This document shows, piece by piece, positions 54,063-63,437 of a stretch of DNA of 64,000 bases. Source of the stretch: DATCRE01 sp964235605. GTDB taxonomy: Bacteria; Bacteroidota; Bacteroidia; Cytophagales; Cyclobacteriaceae. The notes below the pieces were generated by a model. It searched no databases. It was given only the letters and a program-made list of their open reading frames with translations, and was not told the origin of the DNA. Location of the stretch: assembly GCA_964235605.1 (NCBI GenBank), contig CAXSCR010000013.1, positions 1-64,000 on the forward strand, written 5' to 3'. The position numbers and the translations under genes are program-made. The first letter of the stretch is position 1. The number at the start of each line of letters is the position of its first letter.

Positions 54063-55714
54063 TTCAACTCTTCCCTAATTGAATTTAGATTTTTTTCCAT
54101 GTGCTCACGCTCCTGTGCAGTTGCTACTTCTTTCGAAAGCCCTTGCTTATAAAATAGTTTTGCTTTCCCATATTCTTTTTTGTCGAAATAGTAATCGCCA
54201 GCAAGCATAGCAGCTTGATAAGAATTTGGATTCCATTTTACTACGCTATCAGGATGCATGTCGGTACGATGCTCGAATGGAAAACGATACCGTGAAAATT
54301 TTACATAGTCACGATAAGTCTTTGTAAGCATGAAACTATCTGCTGGTATCTCATGCGCCTTATCATATATCTCAGTGTTGGTTGTGAGTCGTTCATTAAA
54401 AATTTTATTTAAATCGTAACACACAAATTTTCCGAGTTGCCAAGGTGCTGTAGAAACCCAAACTAATTTTTTCTCTGGTTGAAATACGATGCCATGATGA
54501 GCCACCAATTGATTTATTGATTTTTCATTACCCAATCCAATGTCACTATCATTCAACCCTGTCTGATTACGAAGTATTTTTACTATATCATTTACTGAAA
54601 TCTTATCAATTTTATTTACAAGTTCCTCAACCCGTTTTTGGCGGTAAGGCGATGCACTGGTTTTCATGTGATCAAGATTCAGCTGTGTGTTTCCCAGTGT
54701 CTTGCTTTGAAAGTGATTGGTACATACAATTTGATTTTTACCTGACTCAAAGATGTCAATACCATCAGGAGATTTCTCTATGACGACTGCCCGCTTATCT
54801 TTGGCAGACCCTATCAGAAAAGATTCAGCCACGAACATATTTCGTTTCTTAGCAATTGCAAAAGCCTCGTCAATAGTAGAAGCGTATTGAAGAATTTCTC
54901 TAGCAACTAATGACACCGGGGTAGCTGAACCTGACGGCATATCTGACTTGGCAGCGTTGATAGTGACTGTTAGACCTTCTATATTCATTCCTGATAGTAC
55001 ACCAATCATTCCACCCCACGTTACCATCATAAACTTATGGCCTTGTGAAGGATTATAAAAAGCGATGATTTTATCTTCAGCAAACTGATCACCAACAAAA
55101 AAATCAAAATTTCTACCAATAACCAGGGAGCTATCTTCAGTATGTTCACCCCATGCAGCAAAGGCAGTGCAGCCAATAAGCGCCATGTTTTGCAATGCAT
55201 GACCAATGTCATGGGCTGCATGATAATTTAGTATGCGTTGATAGGGTGGAGCGATGTAATCAAAGTCATGTGATGCAGATTGCGATACACCAAAGATTTC
55301 AAGTTTACTTTCTTCGGTTATGTGATCTTCAAGATCGCGGTTAAACCATCCTATAAAATATTTTAAAAAATTGATATAAAACTCAGAGGGCACAAGTTGG
55401 TGGAGTTGTTCATTAAATACTACCTCCTGATGTTGAACAAGTTCTTTCGTAAGTTTGCCATTGATTACACCGCGCTCAAAAGGTTCGCCTTCAAGGTACA
55501 ATTCATACAAGCCGCTTTCACTTCTCTTGAACCAACTATTGCCAATTGTATAAAAACCTCTTTCTACTTCTTTACGCTCAACTTGTACGATGTCAGTATT
55601 TTTTGGTTCCGGCGGATGAACGGTAGCAACAATGCGTACATACACAATAAGACAAATTAGAAGGGCAATAAAACCTCCTAAAATGAACAACAATATTTTT
55701 AATGGCTTACGCAT
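54059..55714 (-). CDS. C45-family Ntn hydrolase/acyltransferase with TPR-like tail
   Basis: 551 residues from ATG 55714 (11 more upstream codons are in frame but unlikely). A TM anchor (ILLFILGGFIALLICLIVYVRIVA, here residues about 7-30, in two parts) places the enzyme outside the cytoplasm. The Ntn/C45 core begins IGCTAFAAWGEH with the putative autocatalytic Cys, followed by SSLVIGRNFDFFVGDQF, MIGVLSGMNIEGLTVTINA. C45 relatives are acyltransferases/amidohydrolases. The last about 60 residues (YQAAMLAGDYYFDKKEYGKA) form a TPR-like hairpin. In this operon it may transfer the polyene acyl group (inference). Confidence 0.8.
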   Translation of the reverse strand: MRKPLKILLFILGGFIALLICLIVYVRIVATVHPPEPKNTDIVQVERKEVERGFYTIGNSWFKRSESGLYELYLEGEPFERGVINGKLTKELVQHQEVVFNEQLHQLVPSEFYINFLKYFIGWFNRDLEDHITEESKLEIFGVSQSASHDFDYIAPPYQRILNYHAAHDIGHALQNMALIGCTAFAAWGEHTEDSSLVIGRNFDFFVGDQFAEDKIIAFYNPSQGHKFMMVTWGGMIGVLSGMNIEGLTVTINAAKSDMPSGSATPVSLVAREILQYASTIDEAFAIAKKRNMFVAESFLIGSAKDKRAVVIEKSPDGIDIFESGKNQIVCTNHFQSKTLGNTQLNLDHMKTSASPYRQKRVEELVNKIDKISVNDIVKILRNQTGLNDSDIGLGNEKSINQLVAHHGIVFQPEKKLVWVSTAPWQLGKFVCYDLNKIFNERLTTNTEIYDKAHEIPADSFMLTKTYRDYVKFSRYRFPFEHRTDMHPDSVVKWNPNSYQAAMLAGDYYFDKKEYGKAKLFYKQGLSKEVATAQEREHMEKNLNSIREELK

Positions 55715-57215
55715 TATTAATTTTTTCAAGCAGGTAGTCTGTACCAAATATACTCGCGCATGTTACAATAGATCCAACAGTAACACCCAAGACTCCATGC
55801 ATATTTAAGTTCTGCCCTGTAAGATAAAGATTAGGAATTTTTGTACGCGGAGAAATAAAAGTCTTCATTGGTTCGCGATAATCCTTTGTCACACCATATA
55901 AAGATCCATCTCCGTTTCCGATATAATCTCTCCATGTAAGTGGTGTTGATACGTAATAGCTTTTTATACACGTACGAAATCCTGGAAAACGTTTTTCCGT
56001 TTCATCAAAAATTTTCTCCGCTTTCTCAATTTTAAATTGTTCATAATCGTCACCTCTATCGTCTTCTTCAGAGACTGTATTAAATGTCTTTTCCCACTTC
56101 TTCATTTCGCTAAAATGCATGTAGGCCATGAGTGTAACACCCTCTGCATACTCGGTTGTTTTGGAAGACGCAGTAAAAAACATGGCATAGCCATTAGGCC
56201 AATTCTCCGGTGTATAATTAATAGCCGTCCAAGGATCATTCTGGCTAAAACAATAGAAGTTATAATTGAGATATTTGAAGGTGTCTTTCTTCATTACTAC
56301 ATTAACACATAAAGTAGAAATAGAATTCTCGAGGCTCTTTATTCTATTTCGATAGGCTTTCTTAATCACTTCACTACCTGCCAATTCTAAGGTTTGCTGT
56401 GGATGGATGTTAGAAATAAACTTGTCACCATAAATCTTCTTCCCATCGTGCATTTCCGCATATTGAATCAACCCCTCCTCCTCAACCAATTTTGTTACTT
56501 TGGTATCTCGTAATATAACCCCGCCGCGTGTTGTAATTTCCTTTGCAAGAAAGCGTGCAATCTGAGAACCTCCATCAACAAATCGATACGAACTTTCAAT
56601 GTAACTGTTGATTACTAAAGCATGAACGTAAAACGGAGTCTTGTCTGCTTGGCCAGCATAAAGCAAGTTTGTTCCGCCTAATACATTTTGAAGTGTAACA
56701 TCTTTAGTTAGTGTCTCTATGAAAGATTTGGTATCCGTCTCAAGTGCATCTAGTTTATCTGATAAGCCGCCACTACGTAAATTGTAAAGTGGAAACTTAT
56801 TGCAAACATCTTTGATAGCTTCACAATATTTCCGAATAGCTTCCTCCTCTTCTGGAAAATCTTCAACCATCGTTTTTATAAACCGATCGTAGCCTTGTGC
56901 GTAACGATAAATTTTTGGATCATCTCCAAATGCAACCGCGTCAAAAACACCTTCATCAAGCTTGCGCAGTTTTACCTTCTCCATTATGCCCAGGTACTTG
57001 AATAGCTGATACATATTTTGGCCCTTCTCTAACCCACCAACATAGTGAACGCCAGAATCAAAGATAACTTTGTCACGGGCATAGGTTTGCAATGTCCCTC
57101 CTATTTGCTTGTTCTTTTCAACAATACAAACTGAATAGCCTTCTTTGGCAAGCACTACACCACATGCAAGTCCACCCATGCCGCTGCCAATAATAACTGC
57201 ATCGTACTTTATCAT
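55707..57215 (-). CDS. FAD-dependent oxidoreductase, phytoene desaturase-like
   Basis: 502 residues. N-terminal FAD fold YDAVIIGSGMGGLACGVVLA followed by SVCIVEKNKQIGGTLQTY (about 4-45); C-terminal second FAD contact NLYLTGQNLNMHGVLGVTVG (about 462-481). This subgroup (CrtI-like) introduces or isomerises double bonds in polyenes and retinoid-like molecules. Its place in the operon suggests modification of the aryl polyene or resorcinol part of the pigment. Overlaps the MMPL gene by 4 nt and the C45 gene by 8 nt. Confidence 0.88.
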   Translation of the reverse strand: MIKYDAVIIGSGMGGLACGVVLAKEGYSVCIVEKNKQIGGTLQTYARDKVIFDSGVHYVGGLEKGQNMYQLFKYLGIMEKVKLRKLDEGVFDAVAFGDDPKIYRYAQGYDRFIKTMVEDFPEEEEAIRKYCEAIKDVCNKFPLYNLRSGGLSDKLDALETDTKSFIETLTKDVTLQNVLGGTNLLYAGQADKTPFYVHALVINSYIESSYRFVDGGSQIARFLAKEITTRGGVILRDTKVTKLVEEEGLIQYAEMHDGKKIYGDKFISNIHPQQTLELAGSEVIKKAYRNRIKSLENSISTLCVNVVMKKDTFKYLNYNFYCFSQNDPWTAINYTPENWPNGYAMFFTASSKTTEYAEGVTLMAYMHFSEMKKWEKTFNTVSEEDDRGDDYEQFKIEKAEKIFDETEKRFPGFRTCIKSYYVSTPLTWRDYIGNGDGSLYGVTKDYREPMKTFISPRTKIPNLYLTGQNLNMHGVLGVTVGSIVTCASIFGTDYLLEKINNA

Positions 57216-60200
57216 TTACCTTTTCTATTTCTGATTACAAAAATAACATTAGATGTAAACTTTGTGTCGTCTAATATTTCTACATCCAATCCGTACTTAG
57301 TAGCTTCCTGATGAATGGTTTCACCCGACATGAAATTAAGTGCGTTCGTTGACTTATTAAACTTCAACAGCTTAACAGAGAAGAACTCAGAAAGTTGCGT
57401 GCCTTTGTGTTTTTCAGCCATATCTTTATTGCCTTCCCTAACAATTACACAACCACCTGGACTAATAGCAGCAAAACTTTTTTGAAGCATCAATATCTGC
57501 TTTTCAGGCTGCAGATAGTGTAACACATCAGCAATGATAATGACATCGAAAGTTCTACCAATATTGTACTGTGTAATGTCTGAGGCGACAAAATTTATTT
57601 TCTCAGATTTTGAATAGCAGTGATTTGCTACAGTTATTTTTTCTTCATCGTAATCAACACCTACTATTTCTCTTTGGTCTGATAAAAAGTGGAGCATGTA
57701 GCATAGAAATCCATATCCACATCCCAGATCTAAAACAGATGCATTTGTTGATATTAATTTATGGAACGGTTCATAATTCTTTTCAAGACTTAATTTTACG
57801 CGCATATACCACTCTAATACCGGACCTTTAAACAAATAATTGCTGATAAGCCTTCTTCGGAAATAAGCAGGTGTCTCGCGTTCTCTCGCAATTTTATTGT
57901 ATGACTCTTTAAAATATCGGCTAACACCTTTTGTCTTTTCTGCATAGGTGATACCGAAGCGTGTGTCTTGCGGTGTAATCCGGGGCAAAAACTTTAACAC
58001 CATAATTCCCTTATCTACGTAAAGCTCATTCTTTGCTATGAGATTTCCTGATCCATGAATAATTAATGGCAAAATGTCAATCCCCAAATTGTCAGCCAAA
58101 AAAAACGCGCCTTTGTGGAAACGCTTTATTCTTTTATCTGATGAGCGTGTTCCTTCCGGGAACACCAAAATTGAATAGCCCTGCTTAACACGGTCGCGCA
58201 TACGTTCAAGATTTTCTTCTGCTCCTTCTGTTGCCGGATAGTATTCTGCAAGTCGCACTACAAAACCCATTACTGGAGAATTCCAAACCCAATCACTTGT
58301 GACCAATAAAATTTTTGGAGTGAGTGCTATGGTTGCTAGAATATCGAGAAAGGATTGATGGTTTGCGATAACAATGGCAGGCTTATCAAAATTGTAATGT
58401 TCATCCCGAATTACGTTAGCCGTGGCACTAGATATTGAAAAAATAAATCCAGTGAGTTTACTCATGATAAAGTGGAAGACTACTTTCGTCTTTTCCCTGT
58501 TAAAAGGTAAAATTCGAAACATGATAAACGCAAGTATGGTCAATACAAAAGCACCGAAAGTAAAGTACAAGTACGGAACACAAGAGAATAATGAACGAAA
58601 TGCCGTTCTCGGCGTTTGTCCTCTTGAAGCGGGTCCACTTATCATTAACCTAAAGAAAAACGGCATGATAGTTTGCGACATAACGAATACACATACAATA
58701 CCAATAATTGAAATTGCCGCGATGGATTTAAGTGCTGGATGCTGTGCAAAGATGAGTACGCCTAAACCTGAAATGGTAGTAATAGCAGAGAGAAAAATAG
58801 ACGTTTTGATAGAGGGCATACTATCTTTTCCGGTTCGATATTCTTGCTGCAAGCCATCCATTATAAAGATACTGTAGTCATCGCCTAACCCGAAGATGAA
58901 GGTAGATACCATGACGTTAACAATATTAAATTCTATACCTGCAAGCGCCATTATACCAAGTATCCATATCCAAGAAATAAGCATGGGTACAAAAGTTATC
59001 AAGGCAAGCTCAATGCGCCCATAGGCTATAAGCAGCGCAAGAAATACAAGTATGGATGTAAATGTTACAATGAAATTAAAGTCAGCGTTAACAAATTTTA
59101 CGAACATGTTAGTGAGCATTTGCTTATCAAGCGCATGCACATTGCTGAACGATTCTAACTCATTATAAAGAATCGATTTTTTAGAAGGGTCAACTTTTGC
59201 AAGGGTCACTATAGATGCTTTACCATTCTTTTCAGTGATGTAATCATCAAAGAAATTGGCACGAATAGAATGAAGAGATTCGTGCGTTGCCGGTGAATAT
59301 TTTTTATTTAACAGCGAGTCAAAATTATTATAAATAATAGGAGAGAATTTCAGTTTGGCCCCTTCTTCTTTAAGTGTAGAAAGCAACCCTTGCTTCTTCT
59401 CAGAAGTCCAGTAAGTGTTCCATTTATTGATACGTCCTTGCTGCAGTGAATCAGAAACAATGAACGTAGATACCGAAGATATTTTATTAACTACACCTTC
59501 TTGTTTTAATTTACTAAGGACCGGGTTTATTGCTTCATTATTTCGAAGCGCATTTTCAAGATCTCTCCCCTCTGTAACAATGTAAACCGAGCTCAATGAA
59601 AATTTGTTTAGCCGGTTCAATTCATCTTGGGCACGCTTGGTTTCGGTGTTCATGAAATTCAAACTATTCATGTCGGTGTTGAATTGTACGCGCTGTGCAA
59701 AATAAAATAATACAGGGGTAAGCAGCAGAATGCCAAACACGAGATATTTGTTTGATTCGAACCTGTGCATTGAAAGTCTATCCACCCACGTGTTATGATG
59801 TTGATGTGCGAAAAAATCATTACGCACTAGTTGTGGAAGGAAGATCAGCGAACTCAATGCTGCGCCAATCAAACTAAATCCTGCAAACAAACCTAGATCT
59901 CGCAGTACAGCTGCATTTACAAATTGTAAGCAGAAGAACGCTAATACAGTAGTTGTGCTTCCAATAGTCATTGGTTGAACAAGATCCTTGATCACTTCAC
60001 GCACGTTACCTGTATGACGAAGGTGCGCAAGAAAATGCAATGAATAGTTTACCGCTATGCCAAGAATTACAGAGCCTGCCCCTATGGCAATTACTGAAAT
60101 AAAACCTTGAATAAGATAAACACATGACAACGAAAATAAAGCACCAAACAGAACAGGTATGAGAATTATAATCGGGGCACTTTTCTTTCTGAGGAAACCA

Positions 60201-61060
60201 AAGAGAAAGATAATTAACAACACCATCATCAGCGAAAGCGTAAGAATGGTATCACTTCTTAGTTGCTTTGCATTGCCTGCCGCCACCGCTGCTGCGCCGA
60301 AATATAAACCATTAACATCTGGGTGTTTCTCACTAACAGTCATAATAAGATTATCGAGACCTTCAACCATCGTACTATTATGGCCGGTGTCATTCGGTGA
60401 ATAGGTAGGAAGAATAAAGAACAATAAGTGTTTATGATCACGCGTAACAATATAATTGTCATACAGCTCGTAGTTCTCATCGAACTGCAAACCTTTAAGT
60501 TTCTTCACGGCCAACATTGAAATACCTACCGCATCTTTCGCAATCATACGCTTCATAACAATACCAGCAGGTGAAACCAACTGGCGGTAGCCGTTCTCCA
60601 ATGTAGTTTTTACAACATCGGGGCGAATGAGCGAATCGATCTCTTTGTAATCGTGATCATCTAAAAATACTGGAAGGTAATCGCTCAGTGTGCTGAACAT
60701 TTGTAGCGCCAGCTCATCGTCAACTTTGTAGTTTATTTTTCTGATGTAGGTTGCTAAGTCCTTCTCGATGTTGGCGACAAGCTCATCAGTATAAGCGATC
60801 AGACTATCGGGTTGAGGTTGGGCAGTAGAATCTTTTAATGATATCATAACCACCATCTTCTCCATAAACTTTGAGTTTTGAAAAACTTCATTAAGCTTTT
60901 CTACCTTCTCATCATTGGGAAAAAATTTCGTTACATCTTCTTCCAGTTCAACTTGATATGCGCCAAAACCAATCAAGACAAATAAGCACAGGAACAAACC
61001 ATAGAACGCGGCTCTGCTCTTTTGGAAAAAATTATATACACCAATAAAAATGTAATCCAT
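57212..61060 (-). CDS. Trifunctional fusion: MMPL/RND exporter - PlsC acyltransferase - SAM methyltransferase
   Basis: 1282 residues. Residues about 1-790: RND-type MMPL exporter with 12 membrane segments in two halves (e.g. IIFLFGFLRKK; LIAYGRIELALITFVPML). About 830-1060: 1-acyl-glycerol-3-phosphate acyltransferase-type domain with VIANHQSFLDI (HxxxxD) and ILVFPEGTRSSDKR. About 1085-1240: class I methyltransferase with VLDLGCGYGFLCYML and DVIIIADVLHYLQPEKQI. So export/flipping, acylation and methylation of a lipid-like pigment are joined in one chain. The MMPL plus acyltransferase pairing is typical of aryl-polyene/flexirubin clusters. Confidence 0.9.
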   Translation of the reverse strand: MDYIFIGVYNFFQKSRAAFYGLFLCLFVLIGFGAYQVELEEDVTKFFPNDEKVEKLNEVFQNSKFMEKMVVMISLKDSTAQPQPDSLIAYTDELVANIEKDLATYIRKINYKVDDELALQMFSTLSDYLPVFLDDHDYKEIDSLIRPDVVKTTLENGYRQLVSPAGIVMKRMIAKDAVGISMLAVKKLKGLQFDENYELYDNYIVTRDHKHLLFFILPTYSPNDTGHNSTMVEGLDNLIMTVSEKHPDVNGLYFGAAAVAAGNAKQLRSDTILTLSLMMVLLIIFLFGFLRKKSAPIIILIPVLFGALFSLSCVYLIQGFISVIAIGAGSVILGIAVNYSLHFLAHLRHTGNVREVIKDLVQPMTIGSTTTVLAFFCLQFVNAAVLRDLGLFAGFSLIGAALSSLIFLPQLVRNDFFAHQHHNTWVDRLSMHRFESNKYLVFGILLLTPVLFYFAQRVQFNTDMNSLNFMNTETKRAQDELNRLNKFSLSSVYIVTEGRDLENALRNNEAINPVLSKLKQEGVVNKISSVSTFIVSDSLQQGRINKWNTYWTSEKKQGLLSTLKEEGAKLKFSPIIYNNFDSLLNKKYSPATHESLHSIRANFFDDYITEKNGKASIVTLAKVDPSKKSILYNELESFSNVHALDKQMLTNMFVKFVNADFNFIVTFTSILVFLALLIAYGRIELALITFVPMLISWIWILGIMALAGIEFNIVNVMVSTFIFGLGDDYSIFIMDGLQQEYRTGKDSMPSIKTSIFLSAITTISGLGVLIFAQHPALKSIAAISIIGIVCVFVMSQTIMPFFFRLMISGPASRGQTPRTAFRSLFSCVPYLYFTFGAFVLTILAFIMFRILPFNREKTKVVFHFIMSKLTGFIFSISSATANVIRDEHYNFDKPAIVIANHQSFLDILATIALTPKILLVTSDWVWNSPVMGFVVRLAEYYPATEGAEENLERMRDRVKQGYSILVFPEGTRSSDKRIKRFHKGAFFLADNLGIDILPLIIHGSGNLIAKNELYVDKGIMVLKFLPRITPQDTRFGITYAEKTKGVSRYFKESYNKIARERETPAYFRRRLISNYLFKGPVLEWYMRVKLSLEKNYEPFHKLISTNASVLDLGCGYGFLCYMLHFLSDQREIVGVDYDEEKITVANHCYSKSEKINFVASDITQYNIGRTFDVIIIADVLHYLQPEKQILMLQKSFAAISPGGCVIVREGNKDMAEKHKGTQLSEFFSVKLLKFNKSTNALNFMSGETIHQEATKYGLDVEILDDTKFTSNVIFVIRNRKGK

Positions 61061-61134
61061 AATCTAAATTAACCTATCTGCAATTTCTGTTAATCTTGCG
61101 CGGCTACAATTAAAAATACAATTGTTTACGCTAA

Positions 61135-61568
61135 TTATATCAACTTCTTTCTTCGTGGAATCTTTAATAAAACAAAGGTCAACAAGGCAAAAAACAAACC
61201 TGCTAACACTGCCAAGGTTATACCTCCTAAAACATACTGTAGAAAACTTTTATGAATTACTTCTAAGTCAAAGCCCTTGTCAAACGAGAGTGATTCTGCA
61301 CGCTTACCCATCCATATTTTACCAGTAAGATGGCTTAGGTAAAGGACCACAGGTATGAAAGGTGGAAGGCTAATATTGGCCGCAATTAAAACCAATGCCT
61401 TGTTTAACTTAAAAAAGATAGAAATGGCAATGGCTATTAGCATCTGAAATCCCCACAGTGGAACAATGCCCATAAAAACACCGAAGCCTACGGAAATAGC
61501 TTTTAATTCAGCAGACTCGTGGGGATTAAAAATAAGATCAAAGAGGATTTGCCTGAAGTTTTTTTTTT
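61135..61568 (-). pseudogene. DUF2062 domain, split from the preceding glycosyltransferase by a frameshift
   Basis: From the ATG at 61473 it reads as 112 residues of DUF2062 (MGIVPLWGFQMLIAIAISIF, ISLPPFIPVVLYLSHLTG, two or three membrane helices). Upstream of that ATG the same frame continues as NFRQILFDLIFNPHESAEL and KAISVGFGVF, which is the normal start of DUF2062, and it opens only at a run of 10 A (minus strand, 61568-61559). One extra A there would fuse it to the GT2 gene. In many Bacteroidota the GT2 and DUF2062 domains are one protein. It may be active through slippage or re-initiation. Confidence 0.75.
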
Positions 61569-62321
61569 AATACCAAGGAAGAGATCTCTTGGTTTAATGT
61601 AAAGCAGTGCCATGGTGACAAGCACGGTATTCAGAATACTTATTCTGGAAAAATCTTTGAAGGGCCTAAAATGAGAAACACGCGTTTCTTTTTCTGCATA
61701 ATATACTTGTACAGGCACAGAGGTAACAGGAATACCTCGCCATGATGATCTTACAATAACCTCAATTTCAAACTCAAATTTTTTGGTGAAGAAAATCATT
61801 CCATTCATCCGATGTATCGGATATAAACGATAACCCGATTGTGTATCTGGCAACTTCAAACCTGTTTCCACCCAAAACCAAAAATTGGAGAACTTGTTTC
61901 CGAAACTACTTTTGCCCGGAACTGAACTTTGATCCATGTTCCGTGCACCAATAATGAGCGAGCCGGGTACGGCTTCTATTTTGTCAATGAATTGTGTGAG
62001 GTCTTCAGCAAAATGCTGGCCGTCAGAATCAATGGTAATCGCATTATGATAACCTAGCTCTAAAGCTCTTTTAAAACCTTGGCGTAGCGCCCAACCTTTT
62101 CCTACGTTTTTATTATAACCTACTAATTTAACTTTCGGAAAATCCTGAATGATTTCAGCCGTGTGATCAGTCGCACCGTCATTCACAACAATAATGTGAT
62201 CGGTATATTTTAGAATGCTTTTTAATACCTGCCGAAGTGTACCTTCATTGTTATACGTTGGTACAATAACACAAACTTTGTTGCTAATAAATCTTTTTTG
62301 AAGTATAAGTTGTGCTGACAT
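61503..62321 (-). CDS. Family 2 glycosyltransferase (dolichyl-phosphate-mannose synthase-like)
   Basis: 272 residues. GT-A fold with VCVIVPTYNNEGTLRQVLKS (about 16-35), IIVVNDGATDHTAEII, DSDGQHFAEDL (DxD-like metal motif, about 99-109), and QSGYRLYPI. The last residues after LFLGIKKK (TSGKSSLILFLIPTSLLN) come from the wrong frame: the reading frame shifts at the A10 tract and leaves the DUF2062 part behind. The catalytic domain is intact, so the protein can be functional. It overlaps the dehydratase gene by 1 nt. In aryl-polyene clusters such GTs may modify the lipid head. Confidence 0.88.
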   Translation of the reverse strand: MSAQLILQKRFISNKVCVIVPTYNNEGTLRQVLKSILKYTDHIIVVNDGATDHTAEIIQDFPKVKLVGYNKNVGKGWALRQGFKRALELGYHNAITIDSDGQHFAEDLTQFIDKIEAVPGSLIIGARNMDQSSVPGKSSFGNKFSNFWFWVETGLKLPDTQSGYRLYPIHRMNGMIFFTKKFEFEIEVIVRSSWRGIPVTSVPVQVYYAEKETRVSHFRPFKDFSRISILNTVLVTMALLYIKPRDLFLGIKKKTSGKSSLILFLIPTSLLN

Positions 62322-62689
62322 TACCGGGTTCCTAAAGTTCCTTTTATCTTAAAGAATGTAATTGCCTCAGCAAACAAAGTAGCGTTGATCTTTAAGCTTC
62401 CATCTTGCTCTTGGTCGTGCTGTATGTCAGCTTGAATTTCACTGTGTTCTGTTGGATTAATCACAGAAAGGAATTTAATATTATCACCATTACGAATAAT
62501 CAATTTCCTATTATAATGCTTTTCCAATATTTCCTTAATCATTTCCATCATACATACACCAGGTACAATGGGTATGGAAGGAAAATGTCCTTTAAAAATT
62601 GAATGTGATTTATTGATTTGTAAAAAAGCCTTCAACATGCTACCCGCATTCTCTGTTCGCTGGATGTAGAAGAAGTCATTTAATAGCAT
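62321..62689 (-). CDS. Hotdog-fold beta-hydroxyacyl-ACP dehydratase-like protein
   Basis: 122 residues of the FabA/FabZ-like hotdog fold: FKGHFPSIPIVPGVCMMEMI (about 33-52) contains the GHFPxxPxxPG catalytic-loop motif with His. FabZ-type enzymes remove water from 3-hydroxyacyl-ACP; aryl-polyene systems carry dedicated copies. The partner catalytic Glu/Asp is not obvious (residues PGVCMMEMI give a Glu). One base separates it from the lipoprotein gene and it overlaps the GT2 gene by 1 nt. Confidence 0.8.
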   Translation of the reverse strand: MLLNDFFYIQRTENAGSMLKAFLQINKSHSIFKGHFPSIPIVPGVCMMEMIKEILEKHYNRKLIIRNGDNIKFLSVINPTEHSEIQADIQHDQEQDGSLKINATLFAEAITFFKIKGTLGTR

Positions 62690-62690
62690 A

Positions 62691-63437
62691 CTAGCGTTGT
62701 AATTTTTTAAGATTGATTTGCATGTCGAATGTAAAATGTTTCAGATGAACAGAATCCGGTGGACTATTCTTCTCCCCTTTCAAGGTGACCTCCACTTTTT
62801 TCTTTCTCTTCGACACCTTTTCAATTCTTAACAAATTAGCGCATTCTTTATCGGTTATGAAATAATCCGTTTCCTTTTTTCTGGTCACGGCATAAAAAAT
62901 TTCATTGTTCTGCGTATAACTTTTTAGTGCCTCATTTGTTATTCCCCACATTAAAATCAATTCAAAATCTTTACGAAGCAAGTTAATAACAGGCTTCTTA
63001 TCCATCTGCTCTATGATCTGATGAACTTTAAAATTACCGTCTCTACCAAATTCAAAATCAAAAAAAGTAACGCCCACTTCATTGGTAAATACCAGCCGTG
63101 TAGAACTATCTGCCATGGTTTTAAAAAGCAATAGTCCGCTAATGTGTTTGCCAATTACATCTACCGATGCATTATACCAGTTTGACTTGAATGTAGGTTT
63201 AAATTTTTGTACACAAGTTTTGTCAGCTTCAATTGATTGAAGTGAGGGGTATATTGATTTGCAGCTGAACGTGATAAAAAGAAGAACGAGGTACGAGGTA
63301 CGAAGGACGAAATATGAGGTACGATGGACGAGGTACGAAGTACGAAGTATGAGGTATGAGGTATGGAGGGCGCGTGATGAAATCAATGACCTGGGAAATT
63401 TACTTGCCTGCGAAAACTGCATCTTGTATAGGGACAT
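62691..63437 (-). CDS. Lipoprotein of the pigment operon with a repeat-derived N-terminal leader
   Basis: 248 residues from ATG 63437, or 243 from ATG 63422. Lipobox LLFITFSC with Cys about 59 marks the mature N-terminus. Residues about 24-50 consist of copies of RTSYLVL-type heptapeptides encoded by a 7-bp DNA repeat (63285-63368). The mature part (LLLFKTMADSSTRLVFTNEV, GVTFFDFEFGRDGNFKVHQI) is like the DUF3261-type lipoproteins found next to LolA-like genes in aryl-polyene clusters. It overlaps the LolA-like gene by 38 nt. No start codon lies between the repeat and the lipobox, so the repeat is translated. Confidence 0.7.
   Translation of the reverse strand: MSLYKMQFSQASKFPRSLISSRALHTSYLILRTSYLVHRTSYFVLRTSYLVLLFITFSCKSIYPSLQSIEADKTCVQKFKPTFKSNWYNASVDVIGKHISGLLLFKTMADSSTRLVFTNEVGVTFFDFEFGRDGNFKVHQIIEQMDKKPVINLLRKDFELILMWGITNEALKSYTQNNEIFYAVTRKKETDYFITDKECANLLRIEKVSKRKKKVEVTLKGEKNSPPDSVHLKHFTFDMQINLKKLQR
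63285..63368. repeat. Heptanucleotide repeat inside a coding region
   Basis: About eleven degenerate 7-mers (GTACGAG, GTACGAA, GGACGAA, ATATGAG, GTACGAT, GGACGAG, GTACGAA, GTACGAA, GTATGAG, GTATGAG). On the minus strand it encodes a 7-residue periodic peptide, because 21 nt equals three 7-mers. Confidence 0.9.

Noticed and set aside
58422..58877. 151-codon open frame on the plus strand
   Set aside because: Lies entirely antisense within the MMPL fusion gene, whose domains are unambiguous; membrane-protein coding sequence often yields long antisense frames.
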